Positions 43,349-52,764 of a DNA stretch of 60,117 nt are shown piece after piece. The translations under genes and the position numbers were made by a program. Location of the stretch: the NCBI GenBank assembly GCA_003161575.1, contig PMOE01000087.1, positions 1 through 60,117 of the forward strand. Reading direction: 5' to 3'. The first letter of the stretch is position 1. Every line of letters begins with the position of its first letter. The notes under the pieces were generated by a model. That model was given only the letters and a program-made list of their open reading frames with translations. It ran no database searches and was not told the DNA's origin. This stretch comes from Acidimicrobiaceae bacterium. GTDB taxonomy: Bacteria > Actinomycetota > Acidimicrobiia > Acidimicrobiales > RAAP-2.

Positions 43349-44700
43349 CGGGTGGCCGCCATACCGCTGAGGCCATCGGCGCTGGGGACGACGCCGAGCA
43401 CCTGATGGACACCCAGTCCGCCGTCATCGAAACCGCTGGCCGATGCCGCCATATACAGGCGCCAGACTCTCGCCCGACCGGGTCCGACCAGAGCGACGAC
43501 CTCAGACCAGTGGGCCTCAAGGTTGGCAACCCACGCACGAAGCGTCCGTGAATAATGCTCCCGGAGAGACTCGACGTCGCGGACCTCGAAGCCTGCCCGT
43601 TGCATCGCCAGGACGATCTCACCAACATCAATCAACTCGCCGTCGGGGAACACGTACCTGCCAATGAATGAATGGCGCCCAATCCTTGTTCCCCCTGGAG
43701 TTGAAATGGCGTGGTTGAGCAGACGTCCCGTGGGGACAAGCAACTGGTGCAGTCTTTCGAAGTAGCTCGCCATCTGCGAAGAGCCGACGTGCTCGAACAT
43801 ACCGATCGAGGAAATTGCGTCGAACTGCTCGTATCGGAGCGCTCGGTAGTCCTGCAGCCTCACCTCGATCTGCTCGGAGAGTCCGGCGCGACCAACTCGC
43901 TCTCGCGCGTAGTCCGCTTGGGCCGCGCTCAGGGTGATCGCAACGACCGAGGCGTCGTGGTGGCTCGCCGCATGCAGTGCCATGGAACCCCACCCACAAC
44001 CAATGTCGAGCAGCCTGGCTCCCGGCTTGTGGTCGAGACCCAATTTCCGGCTGACCAGTTCGTGCTTGGCGTGTTGAGCATCGAGCAGGCTTGTTGATTC
44101 ATCGAGGAATCGGGCGCACGAGTACGTCATGCTTGGGCCGAGGATCAACTCGTAGAATTCATTTCCCACGTCGTAGTGGTGGCTGACGGCTTGCGCGTCC
44201 CTCCTCGTCGAATGCCGCCGGCCGGCCGGGTGAGCTTCCTCGGCTGGCGGAGGGAGCGGAGCGCCGACGGCACCCAGCTCACGGGCCGCGCTCAGCGCGG
44301 CCGGAAATGCGCGCGTGCCGATCCGCAGGAGGTCGCCGGGCGCCGCTTTGTGGAGAACCCGGATCGCCATGAAGATGTCGCCATCGAACTCGAGCTCGCC
44401 GGCGACAAAGGACCGCGCCAGCCCGAGTTCCCCCGGGGCCCACAGCAGTCGGCGCAAGACGTCGGGGGAGCGGAGCCGCACGGTTCCAGCGCCGACCGAG
44501 GCTCCGTTGTCTGGCTCGATGGCTGAGCCGTCCCAGAACTCGAACCGCAGTGGTACACGACCGCCCAGGAGCTGGCGCACGAGCGGTTCGAGCGCCGCAG
44601 CCACGCTCCGGCTCGTCGTCGGCGCCCGGAGAACATCGGGCGGCGGATCAGGACGACCTTGGCGAACACCCACGGAACGAGAAGCGTTGTCACCCCGCAT
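43330..44700 (-). CDS. cfa: cyclopropane-fatty-acyl-phospholipid synthase
   Basis: 456 aa. The N-terminal lipid-binding part is followed by a SAM methyltransferase domain: the SHHYDVGNEFYELILGPSMTYSC entry region (first part SHHYDVGNEFYELIL), SAM loop RLLDIGCGWGSMALHAA, AISSIGMFEHVGSSQMASYF with the bicarbonate-site Glu, and FPDGELIDVGEIVLAMQRAGF. It transfers a methylene group from SAM to unsaturated acyl chains of membrane lipids, or methylates them, as in many actinobacteria. No other lipid gene is adjacent. Confidence 0.93.
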   Translation of the reverse strand: MRGDNASRSVGVRQGRPDPPPDVLRAPTTSRSVAAALEPLVRQLLGGRVPLRFEFWDGSAIEPDNGASVGAGTVRLRSPDVLRRLLWAPGELGLARSFVAGELEFDGDIFMAIRVLHKAAPGDLLRIGTRAFPAALSAARELGAVGAPLPPPAEEAHPAGRRHSTRRDAQAVSHHYDVGNEFYELILGPSMTYSCARFLDESTSLLDAQHAKHELVSRKLGLDHKPGARLLDIGCGWGSMALHAASHHDASVVAITLSAAQADYARERVGRAGLSEQIEVRLQDYRALRYEQFDAISSIGMFEHVGSSQMASYFERLHQLLVPTGRLLNHAISTPGGTRIGRHSFIGRYVFPDGELIDVGEIVLAMQRAGFEVRDVESLREHYSRTLRAWVANLEAHWSEVVALVGPGRARVWRLYMAASASGFDDGGLGVHQVLGVVPSADGLSGMAATRHDWEG

Positions 44701-44870
44701 GCGGCCCTCCTCACGTGCGGCCGGGATCGGTGGCCCGACCGTATCGATTGTCCCCCTCTATACCCGAAATTCTCCCGCCAAGCGGCCGAGACGGGGGACA
44801 TCCGACGGCATCATGCGAAGGTCGGGTTCGTCAGCCGAGGGGTCGCCCACGGCGGAACGGGGGCCTGGGT

Positions 44871-45242
44871 CTAGGCGATGGCAACCGCCGCGATACCGAG
44901 AGCGGCTGCCGCCATGGAGATGCCGATCCCGCCCAGTGCATTGATGGCGGCTTTGCCAGGCATGCCCGTTTCGGCCAAACGGACTGTCTCCCACGACACC
45001 GTCGACCACGTGGTGAGGCCGCCGCACAGCCCGATGCCAAAGATCGATCTCAAAGAGCCGGCCAGGCCGTGATACCAGAGCAGGCCGGTAAGGACCCCGA
45101 GGATCAAAGATCCGGTGGCGTTGACGGCGAAGGTCCCGAACGGGAACGCCCCCGAGGTCCTGTCCTGGACGGCGCCGTCAATGAGATAGCGGGACATCGA
45201 GCCGAGCGCTCCAGCAAGACCGACCGTGAGGGCAACGATCAC
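44871..45242 (-). CDS. crcB: fluoride exporter CrcB (Fluc), subunit 2
   Basis: 123 aa, four helices: LAGALGSMSRYLIDG, FGTFAVNATGSLILGVLTG (the Asn of the fluoride pore), LCGGLTTWSTVSWETVRL (the Thr-rich break) and a C-terminal Ala-rich helix. Fluc channels are dual-topology dimers that let fluoride leave the cell. This copy overlaps the other crcB gene by 4 bp and both lie behind the fluoride riboswitch, so they probably form a heterodimer. Confidence 0.95.
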   Translation of the reverse strand: MIVALTVGLAGALGSMSRYLIDGAVQDRTSGAFPFGTFAVNATGSLILGVLTGLLWYHGLAGSLRSIFGIGLCGGLTTWSTVSWETVRLAETGMPGKAAINALGGIGISMAAAALGIAAVAIA

Positions 45243-45916
45243 GATGGACGCTCCGCGAGCGTCCGCTTACGGTTTGTCCGGCCAAGTGCAATGCCGGCGA
45301 CGCTGGCGGCGACGCTGGCGATCATCGTGGCTGCCAAGTACCCAGCCGCCAGTGCCAGATGGCCACCCTTCACCAGTGTGTCGGCCTCTACGGCGAGTGT
45401 GGACATGGTGGTCCATCCTCCGAGCACTCCTACCGCAGCGAACGGACGCAGGTAGCGGGTGGGTCCGATGCGTTCGACGATCACCGTGAGGACAAGCCCG
45501 ATCAAGAACGCCCCTGACGTGTTGATCACGAACGTTGCCGATGGGAAATGGCCTTCGGGTGTCGGCCAAGCCAGGGACAACTCGTAGCGGCCCAGGGTTC
45601 CGATGAAGCCACCGGCGGCAATGGCGGCAAGTACCCCCGGATTGGCTCGCCGTACGTGGATCCCAGATGCGCGGTGATCCCTGGAGGGCGCACCCGGGTC
45701 GTCGCTGAGCAAATCCGGGTCGATGGGAAGGTCGTCGTCCGCTCCGAGTATTCGCGCGGCGGTGCGTGCGAATCCCTGATGACCGCCAGCCCGGTTGCCG
45801 CCAGCCGACGTCGCCGGCAGGCCGGGAACGTGTTCATCTGTGGCGTCGCCGCTCTCGCTCGCCTGGTGGGACGTCGATTCGACCGGTGTGGGAATGTCAG
45901 GCTTCTCGGTACTCAC
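45239..45916 (-). CDS. crcB: fluoride exporter CrcB (Fluc), subunit 1, with N-terminal extension
   Basis: 225 aa from GTG 45916. Residues about 95-215 are a complete CrcB: AAGGFIGTLGRYELSLAW, SATFVINTSGAFLIGLVLTV and VGVLGGWTTMSTLAVEADTL. The first 90 residues are polar, Glu/Ser/Pro-rich and unlike the channel. Either this is a cytoplasmic extension or translation starts later; no good internal start with a ribosome-binding site was seen. First gene of the riboswitch-controlled operon. Confidence 0.9.
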   Translation of the reverse strand: MSTEKPDIPTPVESTSHQASESGDATDEHVPGLPATSAGGNRAGGHQGFARTAARILGADDDLPIDPDLLSDDPGAPSRDHRASGIHVRRANPGVLAAIAAGGFIGTLGRYELSLAWPTPEGHFPSATFVINTSGAFLIGLVLTVIVERIGPTRYLRPFAAVGVLGGWTTMSTLAVEADTLVKGGHLALAAGYLAATMIASVAASVAGIALGRTNRKRTLAERPS

Positions 45917-46488
45917 GGAGTCACCCCGCGGATGAGAGTCGCCTCAGTAGGCCGCGAAGCGAAGAGGGGCTCCACCAACGATTTGGGTGGCTCGGCGTTA
46001 ACTAGGTCCCGTGGGGGCGATTTCATCGGCGTGTCTCCAGAACAACGGTGAATGTTCTAGGAGCCATCAGGTCGACCCGACCGGTTCAAGGCGAGCCCCA
46101 TCGCCTCGAAACATGGTACCGCTTTCGATTGTGAGGGTGGGACCCCAGCCCTCGTGCGTGCTGGTCACCGGATGGCCGGACTGGGATGTCCCCGGCCGAT
46201 CGGGCCAACGGTCAAGCCCGTAGCCACGGGTGCGACGTCGTCGGGACGCACCCCAGATGCTGGTAGAACCCCCGCGGAACGGTTCGCCGAGCGGCGCCCG
46301 GAAGCTCCATGCCGAGACTGTCCGAGTGGGGAGATCCCGGGAACCTTATGGCGCAGCTCCCAGGGGAAGGGTCGATCTCGCGGTCGGTCATGGGTGCAGC
46401 GTGCGCAACGGGTAAGGTTGCAGACGCGCTGAGCGGGGTGCTCCCAACGCCACGGGCATTGGGCGACTGAGCTCAGCGCCCAGCACCT
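45917..46488. other. gene-free stretch carrying the fluoride riboswitch leader
   Basis: About 570 bases between crcB and tRNA-Arg. The part nearest crcB (to about 46106) is the riboswitch leader of the minus-strand operon. In it CCACC...GGTGG can pair downstream of the aptamer, but without a T-run. The remainder shows nothing I can support. Confidence 0.6.
46057..46106 (-). promoter_or_regulatory. fluoride riboswitch (crcB motif)
   Basis: On the minus strand the segment reads AGGCGATGGGGCTCGCC, then TTGAACCGG, then a short GTCGGGTCGAC helix, then CTGATGGCTCCTAG. These are the hallmark pieces of the fluoride aptamer: GGCGAUG...CGCC stem, AACCG and the CUGAUGGCUCCUA end, in the right order. 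It lies about 140 nt upstream of the first crcB gene on the same strand, so fluoride should turn on the exporters. Confidence 0.92.
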
Positions 46489-46562
46489 GCGCTCGTAGCT
46501 CAACGGACTAGAGCATCTGACTACGGATCAGAAGGTTGTGGGTTCGAATCCCGCCGAGCGCG
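46489..46562 (+). tRNA. tRNA-Arg (anticodon ACG)
   Basis: A 74-nt cloverleaf. Acceptor GCGCTCG/CGAGCGC, anticodon arm TCTGA-CTACGGA-TCAGA with anticodon ACG (read as ICG after editing), T-arm TGTGG-GTTCGAATC region. Discriminator G; CCA not encoded. Confidence 0.95.
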
Positions 46563-46911
46563 CAAGTGTGATGTCGCGAGACATCGTGGACTTGGCTTCA
46601 AGGGGTGGTCGCAAGAAATCACCGGAGGTCGGTGACCGCCTACTTCTGTGAGTTCACGCCAAGGTCACGAGAATCGACCGTTCGCATTGGAGCGTACCGC
46701 CCGTGGCGGGCTCGTGAGCCTCAAGAGCTTCGGCTCTGGTCACGCTGCGGCTCTGCCCCCGTTGCACAGCCCACCGAGGAGCTCCATCCGCTCGCTCCGA
46801 GTGTCTTCTCGTGACAGGGCCCGACCAGGATATGCCCCCCCATCGTGGAGCGCTCGTCTGCCGCGTTGACGGGAGATTCTCGGTAGCGGTTCAACCTGTG
46901 GGACGTCGGCG
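46563..46911. other. gene-free stretch after tRNA-Arg
   Basis: About 350 bases with no supportable gene. It holds only a short hairpin after the tRNA. Confidence 0.55.
46570..46585 (+). terminator. short hairpin downstream of tRNA-Arg
   Basis: GATGTC-GCGA-GACATC starts eight bases after the tRNA. A 6-bp stem with no T-run; a weak terminator candidate. Confidence 0.3.
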
Positions 46912-47262
46912 TTAGACGTGAATGGGTAACTGCTGGTAGCCCCGGACCGTGCTGGTGTGCAGCAGAACGGCGTGCTCGTTGTCCACCACCCAACTCTTGT
47001 AGCGCTTGAGGGTCTCTTCGAGCGCGATCTTGCCTTCCATACGCGCCAGCGCCGCACCGAGGCAGAAATGAACGCCGTACCCGAATGCAACGTGCAGTCT
47101 GAACGTGCGCCGGATGTCGAAGCTATCCGCGTCGGGGTAAACTCGCTCGTCGCGCCCGGCCGAACCAGTCAGCAAGAGGACCTTCGAATCGGCGGGGATC
47201 ATCTGGCCGTGCAGCTCGGTTTCTTCGGTGAGCCAGCGCCCCTGTACCGGCGACGGGGATCC
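46912..47262 (-). pseudogene. 3' remnant of a cytochrome P450
   Basis: About 116 codons of a P450 C-terminus: SPSPVQGRW, ELHGQMIPADSKVLLLTGSA, then the heme loop AFGYGVHFCLGAALARMEG and a normal C-terminus. The I-helix and everything before it are gone. Similarity stops at 47256-47262, exactly where a truncated amidohydrolase begins on the other strand. A start at ATG 47202 would give only a 96-aa heme-loop peptide with no oxygen-binding helix. Confidence 0.85.
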
Positions 47263-47860
47263 GCTCCGTCCAGCTTCCCAATTACCCGTCCGAGCTGGGC
47301 TTCGCCGACTATCACGACGCCAGGTACGACCCGCTGTGGTCGGCCCTGGAAGAGACCAGCATCTCCATCAGCCAGCACCTTGGTCCCAAGGACTCCCTGT
47401 GGGACGTGTTCCGCCGTGACCCGCTGCCTCAGAAGGGGATCTTCACGTCGCTGCCGGCGATGGCGTTGGCCGAGAACATGGCTTGGTGGATCCTGACCGG
47501 GGTCCTCGAGCGACACCCGGGACTGCAGATCGTGTTCGTCGAGCCGGGCCTGGGCTGGGTGCCCTTCTACCTGGACCTCCTCGATCGCCGGGTGGGCAAG
47601 TACGACATGCCCGAGATCACCGAAGTGCCCAGTGAATACTTTCGTCGCAACATGTTGCTGACGTTCATGGATGACCCCCGAGGAGTCGGAATGCGCCACG
47701 AGTTGGGAGTCGAGAACATCATGTGGTCCACCGATTTTCCCATCCGGCGACGACGTGGCCGAACTCCCGGGAATTTATCGCCAGCAACTTCGCCGGCGTC
47801 CCCGAAGACGAAACGCAGCTGATGGTTTGTGGCAATGCGGCCAGGGTGTACGGCCTTTAG
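47256..47860 (+). pseudogene. 5'-truncated, frameshifted amidohydrolase family 2 gene
   Basis: From GGGATCCGC the frame reads GIRSVQLPNYPSELGFADYH, then SISISQHLGPKDSLWDVFRR and LERHPGLQIVFVEPGLGWVP, ending GVENIMWSTDFP. Here one base is missing in a CCC run (47739-47741). The next frame then gives the family ending HPATTWPNSREFIASNFAGV...GNAARVYGL and TAG at 47858-47860. The N-terminal part with the first metal site is absent. Dead gene. Confidence 0.85.
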
Positions 47861-48034
47861 CGCCGAAGGCCGCCGTCTTTGGCCAGAACCTCCGGGCCTA
47901 CCTCGAACGATTCCGGACTCCAGAGCTGGACGCCGTTGCCGCCACCCTTTTTGCCGCTTATGTTGGTCCGGTACTGCCGCGGCGGTGAGGAGTGGCTCGA
48001 CATCCGCCTCTTGGCTGAGTCTTGAGGAGCGTCC

Positions 48035-48718
48035 ATGGATCCTACTGACGGCATGAAGATCACGGTCACCGAGAACGGGCCGTATTTAGTGGAGGGCTCG
48101 GTACCGATGGTCAGGCAGACCATCGTCGCCGATAGTGAAGGCAACTCAATAGAGTGGCGACAAGGCGACGAGTTTGAGACGAAGGCCTCCTGTGCCCTGT
48201 GCCGGTGCGGACAGTCGGCCAACAAGCCGTACTGCGACGGTTCACACGTTCGCGTCGACTTCGACGGGACCGAAACGGCCAGCCGGGACCCGTACCTGAT
48301 GCAAGCGGCTCAACAGGATGGCCCGACGCTGACCCTCACCGATGCCCAATCCTTGTGTGCGTTCGCTCGGTTCTGCGACGTTGCCGGCCAGGTGTGGAAC
48401 CTGGTCGAGCAGGAGGGCCCGGAGGCAGCTCGACTCACCGCCAGCGAGGCCGGGCTTTGTCCCTCCGGTCGACTGGTGGCCTGGGACCGCCAGACCAAGA
48501 CAGCCATCGAACCCGAGTTCGATCCGTCGATCGGGATTGTGGAGGATCCGACGGAGGGAGTGGCCGGGCCGATCTGGGTGCGCGGTGGAATTCCGGTCAC
48601 CGGCGCCGACGGTGAAACCTATGAGGTGCGCAACCGGGTGACGCTCTGTCGCTGTGGTGCCTCCAAGAACAAGCCGTTCTGCGATGCCAGCCACGCATCG
48701 ATCGGCTTCACGGACTGA
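48035..48718 (+). CDS. double CDGSH iron-sulfur domain protein
   Basis: 227 aa. Two CDGSH-type [2Fe-2S] motifs: CRCGQSANKPYCDGSH (about residues 56-71) and CRCGASKNKPFCDASH (about 204-219), each giving three Cys and one His. The middle of the protein (FARFCDVAGQVWNLV ... GLCPSGRLVAWDR) resembles the companion domain found in other bacterial two-CDGSH proteins. Probably a redox or Fe-S handling protein; the partner is unknown. It stands alone. Confidence 0.88.
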   Translation: MDPTDGMKITVTENGPYLVEGSVPMVRQTIVADSEGNSIEWRQGDEFETKASCALCRCGQSANKPYCDGSHVRVDFDGTETASRDPYLMQAAQQDGPTLTLTDAQSLCAFARFCDVAGQVWNLVEQEGPEAARLTASEAGLCPSGRLVAWDRQTKTAIEPEFDPSIGIVEDPTEGVAGPIWVRGGIPVTGADGETYEVRNRVTLCRCGASKNKPFCDASHASIGFTD

Positions 48719-48971
48719 GTCGGGTCATACATCGTCGCTGGGCCGCCCAATCAAGGGCAGTGGCGACGCTCCGACCGAGTCCTCGATGACTGCTCTGTGG
48801 CCACGGCCCCATCGATCCTGCGTGTCGGCGCAATCCGAGCCACCTCGAGTTCGTCGTCTTCGGGTGCCGGACTCCGGCACGAACTGCTGGCCATCCCGTC
48901 CGGCAACAATGGGCCTGCCGGCTCGCTTCGCAAGAGCGTCGTTGTAGAAAGCCCCGCACCGCACAGCCGCA

Positions 48972-50057
48972 ATGGAGCCAAGAGTGCAGCGTTCACCAGT
49001 CCACGACATCGCTGCCGGACGTGCCCTCGCTACCTTCAGGGCGATCAGGCGGAGACGCTTGTACATTGGCGATCGCCATCTCTTCGGAAGACGACGCTTG
49101 TTGTTTTGGCGGGTGTACGAAAATCTGTGGCCGTTTGCTGATGCCTGGTCCGCCATATGCACTCTGTCATCAATGGGCAACCAGCAAGATGCATCAGACG
49201 CGCTGCCCTTGTTCTTTGACGGCCTCGCGGCGTACCACCGCCTGCACAGAGCCGCGCTCAGCGCCAGCGGCCCGGTGGGCTTCGAATCGTTGGTCGTGCC
49301 GCCCCTTGGGACAGGCGGTGACGTGTTCTTCGACGACAACGCTTGGCTGGGTCTGGCGCTGATGCGTCACCACGAGATCAATAGGGACGAAACGACTCTT
49401 GCTCTCGCACGACGTCTCTTCGAGTTCGTAACCTCAGGGTGGTCTTCGGACCAGTCGTGGAGCCAGCCCGGCGGAATTCGATGGAAAAAGCCCGCCTCGA
49501 ATATTTCGAGGAACACCTGCTCGAATGGACCGGTTGCGCAACTGGCTGTGCTGATTCACGCGCTCACAGAGGATGCCGCGGCACTTGAGTGGTCCACTCG
49601 CATCTACGGCTGGGTCCGATCGGCGCTCTTGGGTCGCGACGATCTCTACGTCGACCAGATCGCCCCCGACGGAACGATCAATCGCGCCATCTGGTCCTAC
49701 AACCAAGGAACCATGATCGGGGCCGGTGTCCTTCTGCACCGCGTCACCGGTGAGCAGACCTATCTGGTGCACGCTCTGGCCACCGCGGCGGCCTCGATTG
49801 CCCGCTTCAGCGTGCCGGCTCTCGTAAAACAGGACGCGGCGTTCAACGCCGTCTTCTTCCGCAATCTCTTCATGCTTGACCGGGTCGCGCCGAATCCCGC
49901 CTACCGCGAATTGGCCATCGCCTATGGGGACGAGGGATGGGAACATGCTCGGGATAGCTCGACCGGGCTGTTCGGTGGAGGAAAATCACTGTTGAACAAC
50001 TCGGCGCCCATGATCGAGATCTACGCGCTCATCGCTGGCGCGCCGCCACACGCCTGA
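48972..50057 (+). CDS. glycoside hydrolase family 76-like protein
   Basis: 361 aa from ATG 48972. The (alpha/alpha)6-type features of GH76 (alpha-1,6-mannanase) are visible: DVFFDDNAWLGLALMRHHE with the catalytic Asp pair, and AIWSYNQGTMIGAGVLLHRV. No signal peptide is seen, so it may be cytoplasmic, as many actinobacterial relatives are. The first 30 residues (Arg-rich) fit the family poorly and the true start may be later. Confidence 0.78.
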   Translation: MEPRVQRSPVHDIAAGRALATFRAIRRRRLYIGDRHLFGRRRLLFWRVYENLWPFADAWSAICTLSSMGNQQDASDALPLFFDGLAAYHRLHRAALSASGPVGFESLVVPPLGTGGDVFFDDNAWLGLALMRHHEINRDETTLALARRLFEFVTSGWSSDQSWSQPGGIRWKKPASNISRNTCSNGPVAQLAVLIHALTEDAAALEWSTRIYGWVRSALLGRDDLYVDQIAPDGTINRAIWSYNQGTMIGAGVLLHRVTGEQTYLVHALATAAASIARFSVPALVKQDAAFNAVFFRNLFMLDRVAPNPAYRELAIAYGDEGWEHARDSSTGLFGGGKSLLNNSAPMIEIYALIAGAPPHA

Positions 50058-50126
50058 GAGTCGCTTACGGGGCCCCGCAGCGAGCTTGGGTGATCCGATG
50101 CTGCACCGGGTCTGCGCGGCGCTGTC

Positions 50127-51107
50127 CTACGAGTCTGCGGTCGACGACACGGCGGAATGGTCGGCCGCGTATCCGGACCGAACGACCCACACCTCGTCGC
50201 CCCGGGACAGGCCGAGCTCGGCGGCAGTGCCCCGGCTCAGCTGGACCCAGATCGGTGCGCCGTCGAACAGGCGCAGGTCGACGCGCACTTCGAATCCGAG
50301 ATGGGTCAGCCGCTCGACCGTGGCCCGGTGGCCGCCCAGCTCGGGGTCACGGTGGATGACGAGGTCATGGGGTCGTACCTGGACACCCTGGAGCTCGGTG
50401 GCCGGTCCGAGGAAATTAAGGACAAACGCGTTCGATGGGTTGTCGTAGATGTCGGCAGGGGCGCCGACCTGTTCAAGGCGACCCTCATGGATGATCGCCA
50501 GACGATCGGCCACTTCCATGGCTTCTTCCTGGTCGTGGGTGACCAGGACGGTCGTCACGGAGATCTTTTCGTGCAGTTCGCGCAGCCAGACCCGCAGTTG
50601 CTGACGGACCTGTGCGTCGAGGGCGCCGAAGGGCTCGTCGAGCAGCAGCACCTTCGGCTCGATGGCCAAGGCCCGGGCCAAGGCCATCCGTTGCCGTTGA
50701 CCGCCCGAGAGCTGTGATGGGTAGCGGTCGGCCAGATGGTCGATCTTGACCAGATCAAGGAGCTCGTCGACCCGATCGCGCACTTCGGCCTTCGGGCGTT
50801 TGCGGACCTCTAGACCGAAGGCCACGTTCTTGCGGACGGTGAGGTGACGAAACGGGGCGTAGTGCTGGAAGCAGAAGCCGATTCCCCGTTGGCGCACGGG
50901 CACGTTGGTCACATCCGCTCCGTCGATCTCGACGGTTCCAACATCGGGGGTCTCGAGGCCCGCGATGATCCGCAGGAGTGTGGATTTGCCTCCACCGCTT
51001 GGTCCGAGAAGCGCGGTAAGTGAACCGGCCGCGACATCGAGATTTACGTCGTCGAGAGCAACGGCTTCTCCGAATCGCTTTGAAACTGATCGGACGTTGA
51101 TTGCCAT
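50127..51107 (-). CDS. cysA: sulfate/thiosulfate ABC importer ATP-binding protein
   Basis: 326 aa from ATG 51107, with GAAAGGAGCGGAG just upstream, although this lies 64 nt inside the permease gene. Walker [18 protein letters not shown]-loop [12 protein letters not shown], signature [15 protein letters not shown], Walker [17 protein letters not shown], and a C-terminal TOBE-like regulatory part. It follows the two permeases and the binding protein as the last gene of the operon. Confidence 0.92.
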   Translation of the reverse strand: MAINVRSVSKRFGEAVALDDVNLDVAAGSLTALLGPSGGGKSTLLRIIAGLETPDVGTVEIDGADVTNVPVRQRGIGFCFQHYAPFRHLTVRKNVAFGLEVRKRPKAEVRDRVDELLDLVKIDHLADRYPSQLSGGQRQRMALARALAIEPKVLLLDEPFGALDAQVRQQLRVWLRELHEKISVTTVLVTHDQEEAMEVADRLAIIHEGRLEQVGAPADIYDNPSNAFVLNFLGPATELQGVQVRPHDLVIHRDPELGGHRATVERLTHLGFEVRVDLRLFDGAPIWVQLSRGTAAELGLSRGDEVWVVRSGYAADHSAVSSTADS

Positions 51108-51904
51108 CTCCGCTCCTTTCCTTCGGTGTTTCGGCCCAAAATTGCGAGGACAACCAGAGCAATCAGGGCCAGGATCACCGACCCTGCGTAGGCGCCGACG
51201 GGATTGAGGTTGTCGACACTGTCTTGGATGAAGAGGGTCAGTGTCTGGGTCCTGCCCTCGATCGCGCCCGACACGATGACGACGGCGCCAAATTCGCCGA
51301 GGACCCGCGCCGTGGTCAGCGTTACCCCATAGGCAAGGCCGTGCCGGATGGAAGGAAGCGTAATCCGGCGGAAGGTCGCCAAGGGTCCGGCCCCGAGCGT
51401 GGCCGCCGCCTGCTCCTGCTCGTCGCCGATTTCTTGGAGCACCGGGAGCACCTCGCGCACGACGTAGGGCAGGGAGACCGCGGCAGATGCCATGACAATG
51501 CCCGGTACGGAGAAGATGACCTGGATGCCCCAACCAGCCAACAGATTTCCGAACCAGCCGGCCTTGCCGTAGACGAGAATCAGAGCCAGCCCGACGACGA
51601 CAGGGGAGATGGCGAGCGGTATATCGACCAGTGCGTCAAGCAACCACGCTCCACGAAAGCGGTGCCGGGCCAATATTAATGCGGTGCCGACGCCGAAGAT
51701 CGTGTTCGCCGGCACGGCTATCAGCACGACGAGAAGAGTGAGCAACAGGGCGTGGACGGCGTCGGGAGTGCTGATTGCGTCCCACGCCGCGCCGAGGCCA
51801 TGCTCAAAGGCCCGGTAGAACACTGACCCGACGGGAATCACGATGAGCAGCCCGAGATATCCGAGCGCAGCGACCCGAATGGGCCAGCGCCAGCGAGTTG
51901 TCAT
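51044..51904 (-). CDS. cysW: sulfate ABC importer permease CysW
   Basis: 286 aa, about six membrane helices. The EAA loop that docks the ATPase is [20 protein letters not shown], followed by [17 protein letters not shown], typical of CysW. The start overlaps the CysT stop by 4 bp, and its polar C-terminal tail ([16 protein letters not shown]) is encoded across the beginning of cysA, an unusually long 64-nt overlap. Confidence 0.93.
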   Translation of the reverse strand: MTTRWRWPIRVAALGYLGLLIVIPVGSVFYRAFEHGLGAAWDAISTPDAVHALLLTLLVVLIAVPANTIFGVGTALILARHRFRGAWLLDALVDIPLAISPVVVGLALILVYGKAGWFGNLLAGWGIQVIFSVPGIVMASAAVSLPYVVREVLPVLQEIGDEQEQAAATLGAGPLATFRRITLPSIRHGLAYGVTLTTARVLGEFGAVVIVSGAIEGRTQTLTLFIQDSVDNLNPVGAYAGSVILALIALVVLAILGRNTEGKERRWQSTSDQFQSDSEKPLLSTT

Positions 51905-52764
51905 ATCGATTCATCCACGTTGAACCGGCGGCGGACCAACCCGATCCCGACCAGCACGGCCAGAGCGATGGCGACCAAGAGGATCGATACCGCCGCCGCG
52001 GCAGAGAGGTCGTCGCTCTGGGAGAGGCTGAAGATCCAAGAGGACGCCACCTGGGTCTTGAAGGGTAGGTTGCCCGAGATCAAGACGACCGAGCCGAACT
52101 CACCAACGGCTCTTGCGAAGGCGAGTCCTGCTCCGGCCAACATGGCCGGGGCGATGCTCGGCAGGACGATGCGCCGTAGCGTCACCGCGGACGTTGCACC
52201 CAGTGATGCGGCCGCTTCCTCGGCTTCTCGATCAAGCTCGACGAGAACCGGTTGGACCGAGCGCACGGAGAAGGGAAGGGTGACGAATGCCAGCGCCAGG
52301 AGGATTCCAAAAGGGGTGCCGGCCACGTCCACGCCGAATGGGCTGTCGGGGCCGTACAACGAGAGGAGGGTCAGGCCGGCCACCACTGTCGGGAGTGCGA
52401 AGGGAAGATCGATGATCGCGCCGACGATCCGCTTGCCCGGGAACTCGTCACGCACCAGCATCCACGCGATGACGAGGCCGGCCACAGAATTGAAGGCCGC
52501 GACCCCGAGCGAGCAGAGCAGGGTCAGCTTGAGCGCGGCCACCGCCTCGGGTTGGGACACCGCACTCCACAACGCGCCGAGCCCGCCGGAAAATGCCTTG
52601 CTCAACACCGCGGCGATCGGTAGTAGGACGAGGAGGCTCAGGTAGGTGATCGCCAATCCAGGTCCGGCGATCCGCACCAGCACGCGGCCAACTCGGGTGA
52701 TCCCCGACCGAGGACGATCGGGAGTCGCAGTCGACGTCCGGGGGATCAGCCCAACATCAACCAC
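51901..52764 (-). CDS. cysT: sulfate ABC importer permease CysT
   Basis: 287 aa, about six helices. EAA loop REAEEAAASLGATSAVTLRR and FARAVGEFGSVVLISGNLPF are characteristic of CysT/CysU. It overlaps the binding-protein gene by 8 bp and cysW by 4 bp, so all four genes are translated as a chain. Pairs with CysW to form the membrane channel. Confidence 0.93.
   Translation of the reverse strand: MVDVGLIPRTSTATPDRPRSGITRVGRVLVRIAGPGLAITYLSLLVLLPIAAVLSKAFSGGLGALWSAVSQPEAVAALKLTLLCSLGVAAFNSVAGLVIAWMLVRDEFPGKRIVGAIIDLPFALPTVVAGLTLLSLYGPDSPFGVDVAGTPFGILLALAFVTLPFSVRSVQPVLVELDREAEEAAASLGATSAVTLRRIVLPSIAPAMLAGAGLAFARAVGEFGSVVLISGNLPFKTQVASSWIFSLSQSDDLSAAAAVSILLVAIALAVLVGIGLVRRRFNVDESI

Noticed and set aside
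45961-46035. GCCGATGAAATCGCC segment nearer crcB as an alternative fluoride aptamer
   Set aside because: Its stem does not pair and the AACCG and CUGAUGGCUCC parts are missing; the segment at 46057-46106 has all of them.
46154-46432. Open frames between the crcB leader and tRNA-Arg
   Set aside because: All are Arg/Pro/Gly-rich with no ribosome-binding site or domain, typical of chance frames in GC-rich DNA.
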